From Micrasema longulum (Eukaryota > Arthropoda > Insecta > Trichoptera > Brachycentridae): a stretch of DNA of 64,000 nt. Positions 22,660 through 34,560 of this stretch are shown one piece after another. The stretch spans positions 1 through 64,000 of the forward strand of contig JAGVSM010003524.1 in assembly GCA_022494885.1 (NCBI GenBank), given 5' to 3'. Under the pieces are notes generated by a model. It did not search any database. It saw only the letters and a list, made by a program, of their open reading frames with translations, and had not been told where the DNA came from. Made by a program: the position numbers and the translations under genes. The stretch's first letter is position 1. Each line of letters starts with the position of its first letter.

Positions 22660-23735
22660 TCTAAGCTAAACTGACTCTGCACAACGGAGTTTTAGTCCCA
22701 ACTGGTTACGCGTGAATGTTTACTGCCATTTATATGTTTTGGTTGTCGGCTTTTCCTTGAGAAGTAGGAACCTGAGCAGCCTAGCAGTACCTACCGCATT
22801 GCAACAGTTCACAAATTCCATTTTCAAATAAAACTGACAGCTGTATTTTTCCTTAAAACAAATGATGTCTTCTGTGATCCGCACTATAAACTAACAACAA
22901 CAAATAAGATTCGTACCGCTATCTTGCTATAGGAAGTTACCGCTTAAGTGTCAGCATTAATATCATCACCGCAACCAATATCTAATCCTGATACACCAAA
23001 CAGAATAAGAAAGAACTTGACATCCGCATCATTCCCGCATTAATATCTGGTGGAGCAAGGGGGAACACTTCAACACAGGTGAGTCGATTTCCATTGCATA
23101 TTAAGTGGTATTAAACGTTCTTAGTAACGTGTGTGTTGGCTGACCTTGTTGGACCATCTTGGATCTGTTCATGCGCTCTCTAAGCTATCGAGGAATCAAC
23201 TTTTGCGCCTCTCTCTCGCGTCACCACCCAACACTAATATATGGAAGTGAAACATGGAACTGGCAGAGGAAGGATGAAAGCCGAGTGAACGCGGTTGAAA
23301 TGCGATATCTTCGACAAATGTGTAGGAAATGAATGTATGACAGGGTTTCAAATAATGAAATCAGACGAGAGTGTAAATCTGAGTCAAATATAACTGTTAA
23401 ATCAAAAAAGGGTCTCTGAGATGGTTTGGTCATGTAGAACGAATGGACGACAAAAGAATGGTAAAACAAGTATACATGGCAAAAATGAACGGTAACGTGA
23501 GATGTGGACGACCAAGGAAGACGTGACATGATTAGATAAACCAAAATCTTAAGTCTGGCCATGTCAAAAGCAAACAGAACCGAAGGGTATGTATGACAAG
23601 ATGTAAGAATGAAGAAGAAGCTAGGAATATATGCCAGGATAGACGTGTGGGGTAGTCCATTCTCTCTGCCTACCCCTACGGGGAAATGGCGTGATGGTAG
23701 TAGTAGTAGTAATATCTTAATTGCCCTGATCACGA
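22660..23735 (+). mobile_element. RTE-like LINE, RT C-terminal half, interrupted copy
   Basis: AKLTLHNGVLVPT at 22663-22702 is split from TLIYGSETWNWQRKDESRVN at 23227 by a 524-bp insert. Then VEMRYLRQMC, KKGSLRWFGHVERMDDKRMV, GRPRKT and a 3' UTR ending GATGGTAGTAGTAGTAGTAA near 23710. It mirrors 20867-21490 on the other strand. Confidence 0.75.
22703..23226. mobile_element. 524-bp element inserted in the RTE copy
   Basis: CCCAAC occurs at both edges (22697-22702, 23227-23232). Ends TGGTTACGCGTGA and TCTCGCGTCACCA are imperfect inverted repeats. The minus-strand sister has a single CCCAAC at the same codon (complement of 21297-21302), i.e. the empty site. No transposase motif inside. Confidence 0.7.
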
Positions 23736-24014
23736 TAAAAATAATACTCATAATATTAAATTGGCTAATTGAGGTCCATGGTCAAGACTCAATTAAAGTG
23801 CCCACCCTTTTTTAAAATAGTTACATTTTAACATAAGTTTCTTTCTTTAATTTCGCACATTCATTTTTTTTTCCACCAATTTGGTGAGTAATTAATTTTC
23901 TTAACAATCGATATGCGAAAATATTAAACCTTTCATTGTACTCCTCGACGTTTATTTGTTATCAATTAACACTCGTGATCAGTACTAAGGTACAGGGCAT
24001 TGAAAAATGATCAA
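23736..24014. other. No recognised feature
   Basis: AT-rich spacer. Confidence 0.3.
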
Positions 24015-24150
24015 CATTCCATTTTCGCACCTAAATGCACATAGGGCGCTGTTTTGGTACTCCAACCGCAGCGCATCTTGATATTTTTTGTTTTAAGGTA
24101 AGATGATCATTCTTATGCTTCATGCGCTAGTCAAGGACTCTGATTACTAA
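24015..24150 (-). mobile_element. SINE-A body fragment
   Basis: TTCGCACCTAAATGCACATA, ACTCCAACCGCAGCGCATC and AAGGTAAGATGATCATTC on the plus strand are the complement of the SINE-A 3' half. Confidence 0.65.
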
Positions 24151-24179
24151 GGGAAATTAACAAATTTATCTTCAATAAA

Positions 24180-24590
24180 GAAGTTTGCAACGGGAAATTG
24201 GATCTAAAAAATATTTTTTTTACACATGGTCAAAATTAGAGCAATTGCTCTTAATTAATTCATTAATTGTATGGCGAAGTTTTTTGAAAATGGATGAAAA
24301 AAAAGGAAATTAAATCAAGTTAACTACTTTAAACGACGTCACTAGTTCTCCTAAATCAAGCAAGATAGAGTGCTGTGATCCATTTCCGGTTACCAGGAAG
24401 GCAACCCACCAATTAGGACAACTTACCGTGGAAAACTTGAGACGTCACAGGCGGAGTAATTTCAAAATTACAAAACTTTGAAAAATCATTGCGCTGAGAA
24501 TACGACACATAAAAATATTTTTGGCTTAGTTTGATAGTCTAATAAAAAATAACAATTTTAATAAACCGACTTCCTCATTGTATGTAAAGT
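24180..24590 (+). mobile_element. M2 MITE copy
   Basis: GGTCAAAATTAGAGCAATTG, GGCGAAGTTTTTTGAAAATG, GACGTCACTAGTTC, CCGGTTACCAGG, GAGACGTCACAGGCGGAG, GCGCTGAGAATACG, right end CGACTTCCTCATTG. Confidence 0.65.
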
Positions 24591-24769
24591 AAAACCAAAT
24601 TTTCTCTATGAAAATGTTAACATTTATATATTTATAAAAAAAACGCGTTTAATTACAGGTAACTGACGAAGCTACCTACTTAAAATTTTACTTAAGGTTT
24701 AAACAATTAAAGATAATGCTATTAATTTCCCATTTTACTCAAGTTAATATTACATTGTAATATCTGTTT

Positions 24770-25065
24770 ATGGCTAGTGTCATGGACTCACGGATCAAAC
24801 GTCCGAAGTTCGAACCCCTATCTACCCCAACTCGATTACCATTTTTGAAAAGTGAGTATTTACAGCTCGTTAAAAATGGCCACCAAAATTAAAATATTTA
24901 GGTAAATTATTAAAACGCAAATATTTTTATTTTTTTTAAAAGCGTTCTTACACAAAAACAATTTTTTTCTTCAAATAAATGCGTACTTCATGTCAATCAT
25001 ACCGGGAATCGAACCCGAGATCTCTTGCATGGTAACGACTATTTGACCGCGAGGCGGACAACCGA
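24770..25065. mobile_element. SINE-B head (plus) and SINE-A head (minus)
   Basis: 24770-24845: CATGGACTCACGGATCAAAC and AGTTCGAACCCC (SINE-B). 24984-25065: complement of a SINE-A head (CGGGAATCGAACCCGAGATC, CCGCGAGGCGG). Between them nothing recognised. Confidence 0.5.
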
Positions 25066-25876
25066 TAGTGTTAGATATTGCGTAGCACGCAATAGTGTTT
25101 TTATGATAGGTTTGAGGATAACAGGCCCAGAAAAATGAAATCACAAACAACATCATCGAGTTTCCGACAAAATGGCCCCTGTCAGGTATTATTTTTACTA
25201 TGATAAATAAAATTTGTTACGAGTTTCTGTTGATTAGGTCTTGTTTACTCGGTCTTCACCTCTCCAAACAGCGCTGGAGGTATCTTTGTCTCTTTATGGC
25301 GTCATAAACTGATAGGTTTGCCCTCTGTGCCATTAAACGTATCGTTAAAATGTATTTATCTTCTGGCATGATCAATGCGAGCGTAATTACATTGACAAAG
25401 GAAATACGACAATGAATTCATTTGGCAAACAATAAATTGACTCTGCCTGTTCGCTTTAATATACGTACAATTTTGTTGCCGTTGTAAAAATGACACTTAC
25501 TTTTGCTGAATAAAAAGTGTCACCATTTTTAAAAGTTATTTTGTAAACAAGACTGCTAGATTGATGGCTAGTAAAAATTGTTACAAGGTACATTAAAAAT
25601 ACAAAATATTCATTTGCACAATTACAACAATTCTACCACAAAAGCTCCAACAAACATAGGTTATCAATATGAATGGACTTTTTTGGGTAATTCTCATCAT
25701 AGAAGATTTCGAAGATGGCTCCTGCAATGGTAGCCGAAACCTCGGAACGAATTCAACTTGCGCGGGATCACCCCACCCAAAAAAGACGATGCATATTAAT
25801 CAGGGTGAGCGCAAAACAGGTTAGTCAAAAAATACTTAGAATTAGACTATTCAATGACCTAAATGTCCATTCCAAT
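25066..25876. other. No supported gene
   Basis: 25715-25860 is open with CpGs (MAPAMVAETSERIQLARDHP), but no family or splice context is visible. Confidence 0.35.
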
Positions 25877-26298
25877 GATTTACGTTCTTATGATGTATCC
25901 AATATTTTAATTTTGGGTGCATTTTCAACGAGTTGGATATTACTCACGATTAGGAAATGGGAATCTATCTATCTATATCTACTTGTGACTAATTTATTAT
26001 AGAAATAAAAGTCTAGTGATACTTAAATCCAAAATTTGGTATACCGAGGTAGGATTTCATCGCTTACAAGTCTCGAACATATAAAAATTATAATGAAAGA
26101 TTTACGTTCTTATATGTATCCAACATTTTGATTTGCGGTGCATTTTCCACGAGTTTTAAATTACTCACGATTAGGAAATGGGAATCTATTTATCTATATC
26201 TACACATGACAAAGTCTAGTGATATCCACAAATTTGGTATAATGTGTGTCCGATTTTATCGCTTACAAGTCTCTAACATATAAAAATTACAATTAACT
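25877..26298 (+). repeat. Two-copy direct repeat, period 222 bp
   Basis: 25877-26098 and 26099-26298 share GATTTACGTTCTTAT, TACTCACGATTAGGAAATGG, GTCTAGTGATA and CGCTTACAAGTCTC. Divergence and small deletions indicate an old tandem duplication or a two-unit satellite. Confidence 0.75.
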
Positions 26299-26424
26299 TC
26301 CAGCAAATTCAACCAATAAACCTTTTTTAAAAAATAACGTTTTAATGCCTACTCATGACGCAATTTTAAATAATACGATTTTGACCGTTTAAAAGTCAAT
26401 TTTACCATGGAATATAATACTAAG

Positions 26425-26830
26425 CAGACTATGGCTTGATGCTTACCATATTACATTAACAAACAAAGAACTAACTCTGTTGACTAAATGGACAAACACA
26501 AACTTACTTGCACTTAATGAAAAAAAAGTAATATTAAACATTGTGAATCTAGATAAAAATGACAAAATAAATCCTTAAAGAAATGATGGACAACTCATTG
26601 AAATTTATCATGTTTATTAATTCGGACAAACAATAGACAGACAGTTGACAGAGACAATTTATATAAATAATTTAATTACCAAAGTAGCTAAATTGTAGTT
26701 TTTTCTTTAAATCAAAATCTTTGTTTCAAAAACGGAAAAAATATATAACCTATAAAGCCTTTGTAAAATCTAAAATATGTTATATTGTCACCCTAAACTG
26801 TAAACCTTGTAAAATTCACCATTTTGCCTA
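26425..26830 (+). mobile_element. LINE RT remnant, second copy of the 12745-13675 family
   Basis: Plus frames contain LTKWTNTNLLALNEKK, NLITKVAKL and IFVSKTEKIYNL, colinear with TWTNTN-LTLNEKK, NLINKVATL and NFVPKTEKILMY of the minus-strand element. Stops and frameshifts throughout. Confidence 0.65.
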
Positions 26831-27010
26831 TGTGTGAACATCCATATTTAGCTGGTTTAAGTGGTCACTTAAACCAGCCAACGACAGGTCATAAGTCCTG
26901 TATATACCTAGACTTCCATATTCTCTTCTCTAAAATGTTATCCACCTCTGTTGTAATTGGTTCTTACTGACTCCCTAGGGGGTGAAATCCAGTCCTTTGT
27001 CTACAAACAT
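26810..27010. mobile_element. M1 MITE with internal fold-back
   Basis: 26851-26863 and 26866-26878 are perfect 13-bp complements (GCTGGTTTAAGTG). Flanks are the M1 body in one orientation on each side, as if two M1 halves joined head to head; CCCTAGGGGGTGAAATCC follows. Confidence 0.6.
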
Positions 27011-27599
27011 TTGGACAATCTCAAAATACTGTATTAAATAATACTTTGTCATCGGGTGCTCAGACATATAATATTGCACACATAAAATAATGAATACATT
27101 TATTTTGTTATTAATGCTTTGAAAAAATAAAAAATAACATTTAGGAGAAATAAATTTTAAAAACTCAACCAAATCAAATGAAATGATTTATTTATTTATT
27201 ATTTTAAGAGTGTGCACATAATACTATTTTCTTTCCACTATACTTCTTTATCACGGTATAAAAATACACTCACTTTATGTATAAAAACACATTACGATAA
27301 TATGTACTTACGAAACGCCATTAGATAAATGGATGGATTTTAAACTAAAAACCCCTTTATTGTTTGAAATTATGTTTTTCCATATCAGATTAATTCCTAA
27401 AAACTGAATGAATAATTTAATTCATATAAATACGAAACAAACACTTTCGGCTGAAAAATCAAAAAGGACATATAAAAAAAAGTTCCTTATTTTACCCCCC
27501 ACCCCCAAAAACATATTACTTAAAATAATTGTAAATTTTAAAAAATACATAACGTTATTTTGGGAGGGTAATGTTTTCCATTTCCGACGAGACCTTTGA
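27011..27599. other. No recognised feature
   Basis: AT-rich with a short C-run (27497-27509). Confidence 0.3.
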
Positions 27600-27845
27600 G
27601 TACATTTTTCTTGGAGTTTCCCGCCCTGGATATTTCCCTTTTTCCTCGTTTTGTTTGCTTGGGTCGTAGGCGGTCCTTACTTCCCGAATATGTATGTTTT
27701 TATACCACTTTCAATTCTAAATGTTCTCCCATGGTCACGAATGATCATATTTCCCACCATGTGGATCCTATATTTTATGGATATGCTCAGACACCGACCA
27801 CCGTCGATCGGTTTAAGGAGCTTTCTGAGAAATCGAATCAACTAA
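27600..27845 (+). other. GC-richer patch with an open hydrophobic frame
   Basis: 82 codons follow a TTTGAG acceptor-like site: WSFPPWIFPFFLVLFAWVVG, then YFPNMYVFIPLSILNVL and MIIFPTMWILYFMDM. Two or three membrane-like stretches can be read, but another frame is open too (27596-27889) and I recognise no family. May be an exon, a transposon fragment or chance. Confidence 0.2.
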
Positions 27846-28884
27846 AAGCTCCTATTTTGAAATTACTTTTTCTTAGAATGTTACCTTAAATGTCCTTCGT
27901 CTCGGATACAAAAGCTTTTTTGTAAGCTAGTGGCCCACTAGTAGTTACATGGATCATAAATCTAATTTCCGACAGTCGTTTCCTATTTCCTTGGACATTC
28001 TAATCTAAAAAATAGTATCTTAAGATCAATTTTTCATTAAAATTAATCTTTTCTAAAATGAGATTTGAAAGTCATCTTGATATTTAAATTACTCTCTGTC
28101 TTAATAATACAAAAATAGATTCGTATTAATTTTAGTGGAAAGGCTAATCTTCTGATGCTCAATAAAGCGAATTTTGAAATACTCGTAGATTCCTTTAAAT
28201 ATTTAAAAAATAAAAAATTAATTATAAATGTTTAAATCGATTCTATAAATATGCAAATAACACTGCTGTTATACGAAGAAATTGGTTTTGTCGTTTAATA
28301 GTATGAATTTTCGCTGTGGAATGAGATATTTTTTCGGGATATATATATGGCCAGCATCAATTGCTGTCCCTTCAACTGTCACTATGCAAAATATGAAGAT
28401 TCGTTTGTCTGTGGAATTGTAGCCTTGCTATTCTGTTTAATTATGAATTAATTTTTCAACTATGAATTTTTCCGAAGGAGTGATATTTTTCCGGAATACA
28501 AAGTAGCTTATGAGACTTGTCAGCTCTTCGACTAAATCATGTCGATTGATCATTCCGTTGCCACGTGAAAGAAAGACAAACAAACAGGCTTTCGCATTTA
28601 GAATATAAGTATGGATATATCCTACTCGTACATACAGTAGTCCTGAATACCAAAAACTCATTTTAATAAACCAAAACGAAAATTTATAAAGATAAGTTGA
28701 TTTTATTAACGTCGAACAAGAGGATTTTTGATGTAAATGCCAATATTTATGTGTCTATGTATGTCAGCTCAAATGACGCAAATTTGAATTCTAATAAAAA
28801 TAATATTTATAACTCAGTTTTGGCTAGAGTGGGGCATCAGTTACTATGCCTTTTTAGCTTAGGACAAAACATGGGTTTACGGAT
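27846..28884. other. No supported gene; one minus-strand frame at 28437-28600
   Basis: The minus frame NRHDLVEELTSLISYFVFRK then NITPSEKFIVEKLIHN ends in TAA and has a protein-like composition, but no ATG in good context, no family and no splice evidence. Confidence 0.25.
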
Positions 28885-29170
28885 ATGACGTCGAAACTAA
28901 GGCTCATTCGTCCCAGTGGAGGCATTCTGGATCGCCAAGACGAAAATCGCCGAGCACGCCGAACACGTCTGACCTTAGCGGCTGCCACAGACAAAACAAA
29001 CAATGAAAAAGCTGAAAATTTTAGCATTCTTCAGGGGCATTCGGTCGGACTCTCCGAACCCGCGAAATTTAAAAATTCCCGTTATTTTCTGAACACACCG
29101 CATTTTTGTTTACAAAAAAATCGAGCATAGACAATTAAAGGTTACTTAACTTAACTTAACTTTTACACTG
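28885..29170 (+). other. GC-richer patch ending in a TTAAC repeat
   Basis: CpG-rich sequence (TCGTCCCAGTGGAGGCATTC, GCCGAGCACGCCGAACACG), open for 81 codons without a known motif, then TTACTTAACTTAACTTAAC at 29141-29160. The short tandem end suggests a retroelement 3' terminus. Confidence 0.3.
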
Positions 29171-29599
29171 TAGTACAGGCCCTGAATTAGCATATTAAGA
29201 AGAAAAGAAGATATGCGACATATCCAAAAATGTAAAATATTAATCTTTTAAATTGTCTTATTTCTGTTCTTAACTTAGAACACACTTTTAGTGATGCTTT
29301 TTGATAATTGACCTGAGAATTTTACATAGTAATCCATTGCACTACCACTCGAGTACGAGACGGAAACATTTTAATCATTGAGTCATTACTCTAGCACAAA
29401 ATTTAAATTACCCGGGAAGTTTTCCTCTTGGCTAAGCATTTATTATTACATTACGATGAAACCAACATAGATTTTTTTAATTTCATGGCTTCTTGTGGCA
29501 ATTGGAATGGAAAATTGATGCAGCTCAGTAAATAACATTCGCGCGACTTATTTATATTAAATTATTAGATTTAGTGTAACGGATATCAAATTTCTATAA

Positions 29600-30190
29600 G
29601 GAAGTCGTGGGAAGATGCCTAGTTTTGATTTTGCTTGAATACCATCAAAATATTACTCTTTTCTTCAAATAAAAAAACGGAATTGAATGTAAAGGAAAAT
29701 TCTACTTGTCCGGGTCTTAATATTAAGACAAAAAAAAATCTAAAAAAATCTGCAACAAATCCTGTTCTGACCCTGATCAGCTTCTATAATAATGGACCGA
29801 GGATCGAGAAAGTTGACAGCTTTAAATACTTAGGAGTCCACACAACTGAGGATGGAAGCACGCACGAAGAGCTCGTAACCCGCCTGGGAATTGCTGGAGC
29901 AATTTTTAACATGATGCCTGTTGTATGGAACTCTAGTCTATACTCGGTGCAGATTATTCAACTCTTGGTGCGAATCTTGGCACCTTACCAAAACTAAGAA
30001 CACCGAACTTCTGAGCTCGCGGAAGAGATTAGGTATAAGGTGGTTCGATTTTATAACTCACATTGAAGTCCGGGAACGGACGCAGCAGCCTCCTATGACG
30101 AACGTTTTGAGGATGCGGCAGTAGACCTGGCTCGTACACGGCTGGCGATAGGGTCTCCTGAAGGCAACTGGTGATGTCCACGTGCTTCAC
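29600..30190 (+). mobile_element. LINE RT remnant
   Basis: IEKVDSFKYLGVHTTEDGST then THEELVTRLGIAGAIFNMMP and VVWNSSLYSVQ matches the FKYLG-x-x-x-x-x-DG RT region with the following helix. A frameshift near 29980 leads into decayed codons. Confidence 0.65.
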
Positions 30191-31794
30191 TTAAGAGCAA
30201 AATTTTAGCAAACAATGATAACCAATAATTTGTAAAAAAAAAACATTTATATAGTTTGTTTCCAACATGAAAAATTTATTAAAAAATATATTTATACAAT
30301 ATTATTTCACTGTCCCTAAACTGGCAGCTGAAGCGTTCTGATCATTTTATTTTTTTATTATAAAAAATATCAATATAATACCTATATTATATCAATATAG
30401 AGCTATAAAAAATATATTTAAACCCTTCTCATGTGAAATCGCGTTTTTATGGGTTACGATATTACGTGAAGGAGGTGTCAATCTATAATTTTTTTCATTC
30501 AAATAGTATAAGCACAACAAAATTATTGCTATACCTGTTATTCTTTCTTTTTTCTCTGCTGCGTTGACATGTTTTTATACTTTTAAACTTTTTTTAATTA
30601 CTTATATTGTAAATGTATATAAAATCAATGTATTGCTGCTCCTACTTTAATGTGTCATGATTTTTTAATATGTTTTTTTTAATTTACTGTCTTATATTTC
30701 ATTTAAAGATTCTTCTCATAGTTTCTTTGAATCCCTTAAAATATTTATGTAAATATATGTTTTTCCTGTTTGAAAATTTTTTTTTTTTACATCTGAGCAT
30801 GTTTTTCTATTCTTACCTTTTGATTACTTTCACAAAAATTATTTCTTCGTTTTTAATATTATGTCCATTTGTAAATACTAACTACAAACATTTAATTATT
30901 TTTTTCACTTTGATTTTAATTTTCAAACAACTTCCATTTATGTTTTTTTTCCTTCTCTTTTTGTACATAAAAAAAAAAAAACTAGTTCATTGATAACCTT
31001 AGGTATAATTTTAATATAATATGGAAACATCACTGGTCCATTAGAGTTAAGTCTAACTGTGTAAAATATAGAACTTTATAACTGTATGTTTCCTGAATAA
31101 AATAAAATAGAAAACATTACACAAATGTATGAAAACACCTAACCAAATAGAAGACAATCTCTTGTATCTTCTACATTTCTTCTTAACAAAAATCCTACTT
31201 CAATAACATTATTTCGACGAAAAGAAAGTAATTAAACGGTATCATAATATGTCAAATTACGATAGTTCTTCATAACATAATCTAAGAAAAATCTAATTAC
31301 TCTTTCCCCCTAAAAACTGGGGAATCCCGTAAAAGAAAACGGCCTAAGAAACTCCACAGATGTTTGTATCTACAGGTGTATAGAATATGTGTTTATTACT
31401 AAACTTAGAAAATCCCCTTTGACCGTCCATCTATTATATATCTGGCATATTTAGTGAATCAGAAATAGTGAGCGTAATAAGCTAACACCTGTGCTCGTAT
31501 TACCTTTTCGCTAGTAATACGCATAACTGCTTGAAGAAAATAATCGAATAACTCATAGGATAACAATCGCCAGAATCGGATAACAATGACAAAGTTCATT
31601 GGTTTTTAAAATTTTATTTGTTCACATGTTTAAGTTGATATAAATAATATTTATAAAAATTCATAGTGCAAACACACTGACATCTTTTATTTTCTCCAAT
31701 CGCATATAAAGATTCGATTCGATTTTCCCCCGAGAGCAGCCAATGAGTGGAAAATACTCGTCTAGAGTTCTGATACTAATTCACACACAGAACG
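30190..31794. other. Long AT-rich stretch without recognised genes
   Basis: A SINE-A scrap at 30296-30346 (CACTGTCCCTAAACTGGCAG). 30670-30993 is open only because it is T-rich. Nothing else. Confidence 0.4.
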
Positions 31795-32165
31795 TGTGAT
31801 GTCACAAGTTCTCTTCGGTGAGTTCTGTTGATTGGCAAATTGGTTTCCCGTTAACCGGAAATCTATCTCCGGAAGAACTAGTGATGTCGTTCGGAGAAGT
31901 TTGTTTTTATTTTTTTTTAAAGTTTTTTTACACGCGGTAAAAATTAAAGCATTTAACTGTACGGCGAAGTTTCTAGAAAATGTGCGAAAAAAATGGTTTT
32001 GATAAAAAATGAACTGGTTTGAAACGTCACAGGTTATTGTGAACAATAACCAATTGAATGAGCTAACCACTACACTACGATGCAGACTTATCCTCTCTGA
32101 AACGTAGTTTTTAGGATTTTTACCTGTGATTAGCCATCGACGCGAAAACATTCGTCCATGGTTAT
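31795..32165. mobile_element. M2 halves in opposed orientation, then SINE-A 5' module (minus)
   Basis: 31795-31900 is the complement of the M2 right part (GATGTCACAAGTTCTCTTCG, CCGTTAACCGG). 31905-32045 is M2 left part in plus orientation (CGGTAAAAATTAAAGC, GGCGAAGTTTCTAG). 32050-32165 is a SINE-A head and 5' module on the minus strand; another module scrap is at 31700-31790. Confidence 0.5.
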
Positions 32166-32623
32166 GTTTCTACATGCTTCACACACATAACCGTACAAAT
32201 AGATAAGTACTCAACGAATAATAGTTCGGTTATAAGAAAGTGTATTTATTCGATTGTCATAATCGATTAACAGCATCGTTACATCACTCCACTCAGAAGC
32301 CTGCCTCCATTTTCCATGACAACCTTTTATACCTCACATTTTGTATACCCGTCCTTAAATGGCTCAACCGCTCGACGATTCAACAGGGTGTAGTAAAAAA
32401 TAGTATTTGTATCGAAAAGCTCTTACGGTACCGTTAAGGGGTGCTTTAACCCTTAAATAAATTTAAACATCGTACAGCTATTATATAACTTAAATATACT
32501 TCAGAATACATACGATAAGGGATTCAATATAAGGATACCATCCAGAATTTCTAAAAGCTTTTGAAAGTGTGGTACCAGACTCATAAAAAAGTGTAATATA
32601 TTTATGGCAGGTAATTGATTTGA
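32166..32623. other. No recognised feature
   Basis: No motif-bearing frame or repeat partner noticed. Confidence 0.3.
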
Positions 32624-32970
32624 CTGTTATATTACAACAGAAATGGAGAATATTTTAAAGAAGAAATTATAGAATCTCTTTATTGGGTTTATTGAAATGT
32701 CACTATCTAAATATTTAAATTGTTCCTTTATCCTTCTTCTTTCCTTCCCATCCCCTCTCCACTTTTCATAGTATAGTTTTATTTTTTAAATATATTTTTA
32801 TTTTGTTAATCTTTGTTTTTAATTTTGCATAAAATAGTAAGATTCAAAATGTCCATGTATTTATAATTTTCTCAAACTGAACGGTTTGGGTAGGTAGGAA
32901 GAAATTGCCTTAAGGCAATATGCCCGCCCTTATATGTATATAGATTGTGTATGTAAATAAAGTGTAAAAA
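32624..32970 (+). mobile_element. M1 end, then LINE 3' UTR
   Basis: 32624-32700: TATTACAACAGAAATGGAGA (M1). 32700-32970: GAAGAAATTGCCTTAAGGCA, ATATGCCCGCCC, and a TGTAAATAAAGTGTAAAAAA end, the same 3' UTR type as 42415-42505. Confidence 0.6.
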
Positions 32971-33479
32971 AAAATTACGCCATGATTCGTCCTAACTAAG
33001 CGCAGAAGTTTAGTTTCATGTAGTTAGGACTTGAATCTGAACAAACATAAATTAATAAATAAATCATAACAGGTTATGTGCAACACTAATTCAGATTAGT
33101 TGAAGTTTCAGTGGTTATATTATTAAACGTGGGCATAGTATTCTCGACCTGGAGGGAGATTATGTCCATAACCCACTTCTATTTTAATGTAAGCTGTAAA
33201 TGCCACTCATTGCATGACGTAGGAACAACGTAGTTATGAGTAAATGTTTCATCTACCACAATTCAGAGGAGAGTATCCTATATTAGTAATATGGATCAAA
33301 TAATCTATTGATTTTCATTGGAATTACTAATTGAATTTAGTATCTGACACATGTTGTATTACAGATGCCGAATGCCAATAACTGTCCCAATAGAAACATT
33401 CTAAATAAATATTAACAAGATAAATATGTTAATTACTAACATTATGATTTTTCAAGCTAAACAATTAACTTAACTAAAC
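32971..33479. other. No recognised feature
   Basis: No recognisable content. Confidence 0.3.
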
Positions 33480-33860
33480 TCACGTTTGTAGAGGTATGGA
33501 GTTGGGGGGATGAAATTCGATCTTTTGGACTTGTTTTTAGCAAATAGACACTTAAAATTATAAAAAAGGATTATATTCATTTCTGAATTATACCCTGATA
33601 AGGAGCACGTTCTAGATAAGAAACTGATCGCTGATGAAATAAATAAAAAAATGCAATATTTTGAGTGTGTTCAAATGTTTGTATTTAAACTAACTGGTCC
33701 AAGAAGTATAAAGAATGGAAAAAAAATATGTTTTTAGGCGTTCCCTAGTAAGTGATATAATTCAGTCAATGATAGGTCATAAGTCCTGTGAATGCCTAGA
33801 CTTCCACATTTCCTTCTCTAAAACGTTTTCCGTCTTTTTTGTAATTTGTAAAAAAATAAT
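33480..33860. mobile_element. M1-related fragments
   Basis: 33480-33550 and 33660-33860 carry GGGGGGATGAAATTCGATC, GTCAATGATAGGTCATAAGT and CTGTGAATGCCTAGACTTCC, as in 26810-27010. Confidence 0.5.
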
Positions 33861-34164
33861 AAGCGGTTAAAAACAAAGTAGGAAGAGTAGACTCAATAAA
33901 ATATTTTGTTTTAATTATTTAATGAATGACCACATTGCATGAGTTTTAAAAATATGAAAACCTATTTAAATAATAAAATAACATATTATTTTTTTTTTCC
34001 TTTACAACAGGCCATGAACCTTAATTATAACGGTTAATTAATGCACAGAACACCCCGGCTTGAGAAAAATCACAATATTTTTTTTATATTTTAACTAAAT
34101 TAGGTAAATTGTTATCATTCTACATTGTAGTTTGGGGTTTGGGTAAAATATGTCATTTAATAAG

Positions 34165-34560
34165 TTTACTTCTATCAAGTGAGGGTTATCACTAGAGCCC
34201 TAACAGGGAACTGCAGATTAAACACCTAGGCTAGAATGAACCTTTCCGAAACTTCTAGATGTAGGTTCTGCAGTTCAGATGAGGAAACGCATATACACAT
34301 TCTACGTGAATGTGATGATTTAAATTATAAAAGAAGCCGTATCGTCGGGGGACCACTGGTTAAACCTGAGGAAGTTAAAGAGCTCGACCCCTACATAAAA
34401 GCCCGTACTTTACGAATCTGGGCTTAGAGGGGGAGATTGAGCAAATTCAGAACTCTCGCCTTCCACAAAGTAGCCAGGCTCTTTAAAGATCTGGGCTTGA
34501 AGAGCGAGAACTTTTCACGGGGACCCGTCATAGCAGATCTTCATTGGTCGCAGTGACGTC
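34165..34560 (+). mobile_element. LINE ORF2 C-terminal tail with RNase H end
   Basis: ITRALTGNCRLN (decayed TGHCRLN motif) precedes MNLSETSRCRFCSSDEETHI, then HILRECDDLNYKRSRI and PEEVKELDPYIKAR. This is the RNase H end plus CCHC-like tail of I/Jockey-type elements, ending at TAG 34428; the 3' UTR follows to about 34560. Confidence 0.7.

Noticed and set aside
23221..23751. 176-codon minus-strand frame
   Set aside because: Shadow of the plus-strand RTE copy in the same place.
29140..29165. Telomeric repeat relic
   Set aside because: Unit is TTAAC, not the insect TTAGG; more like a retroelement end.
30670..30993. 107-codon frame
   Set aside because: T-rich DNA giving a Phe/Leu/Ile run; no start context or motif.
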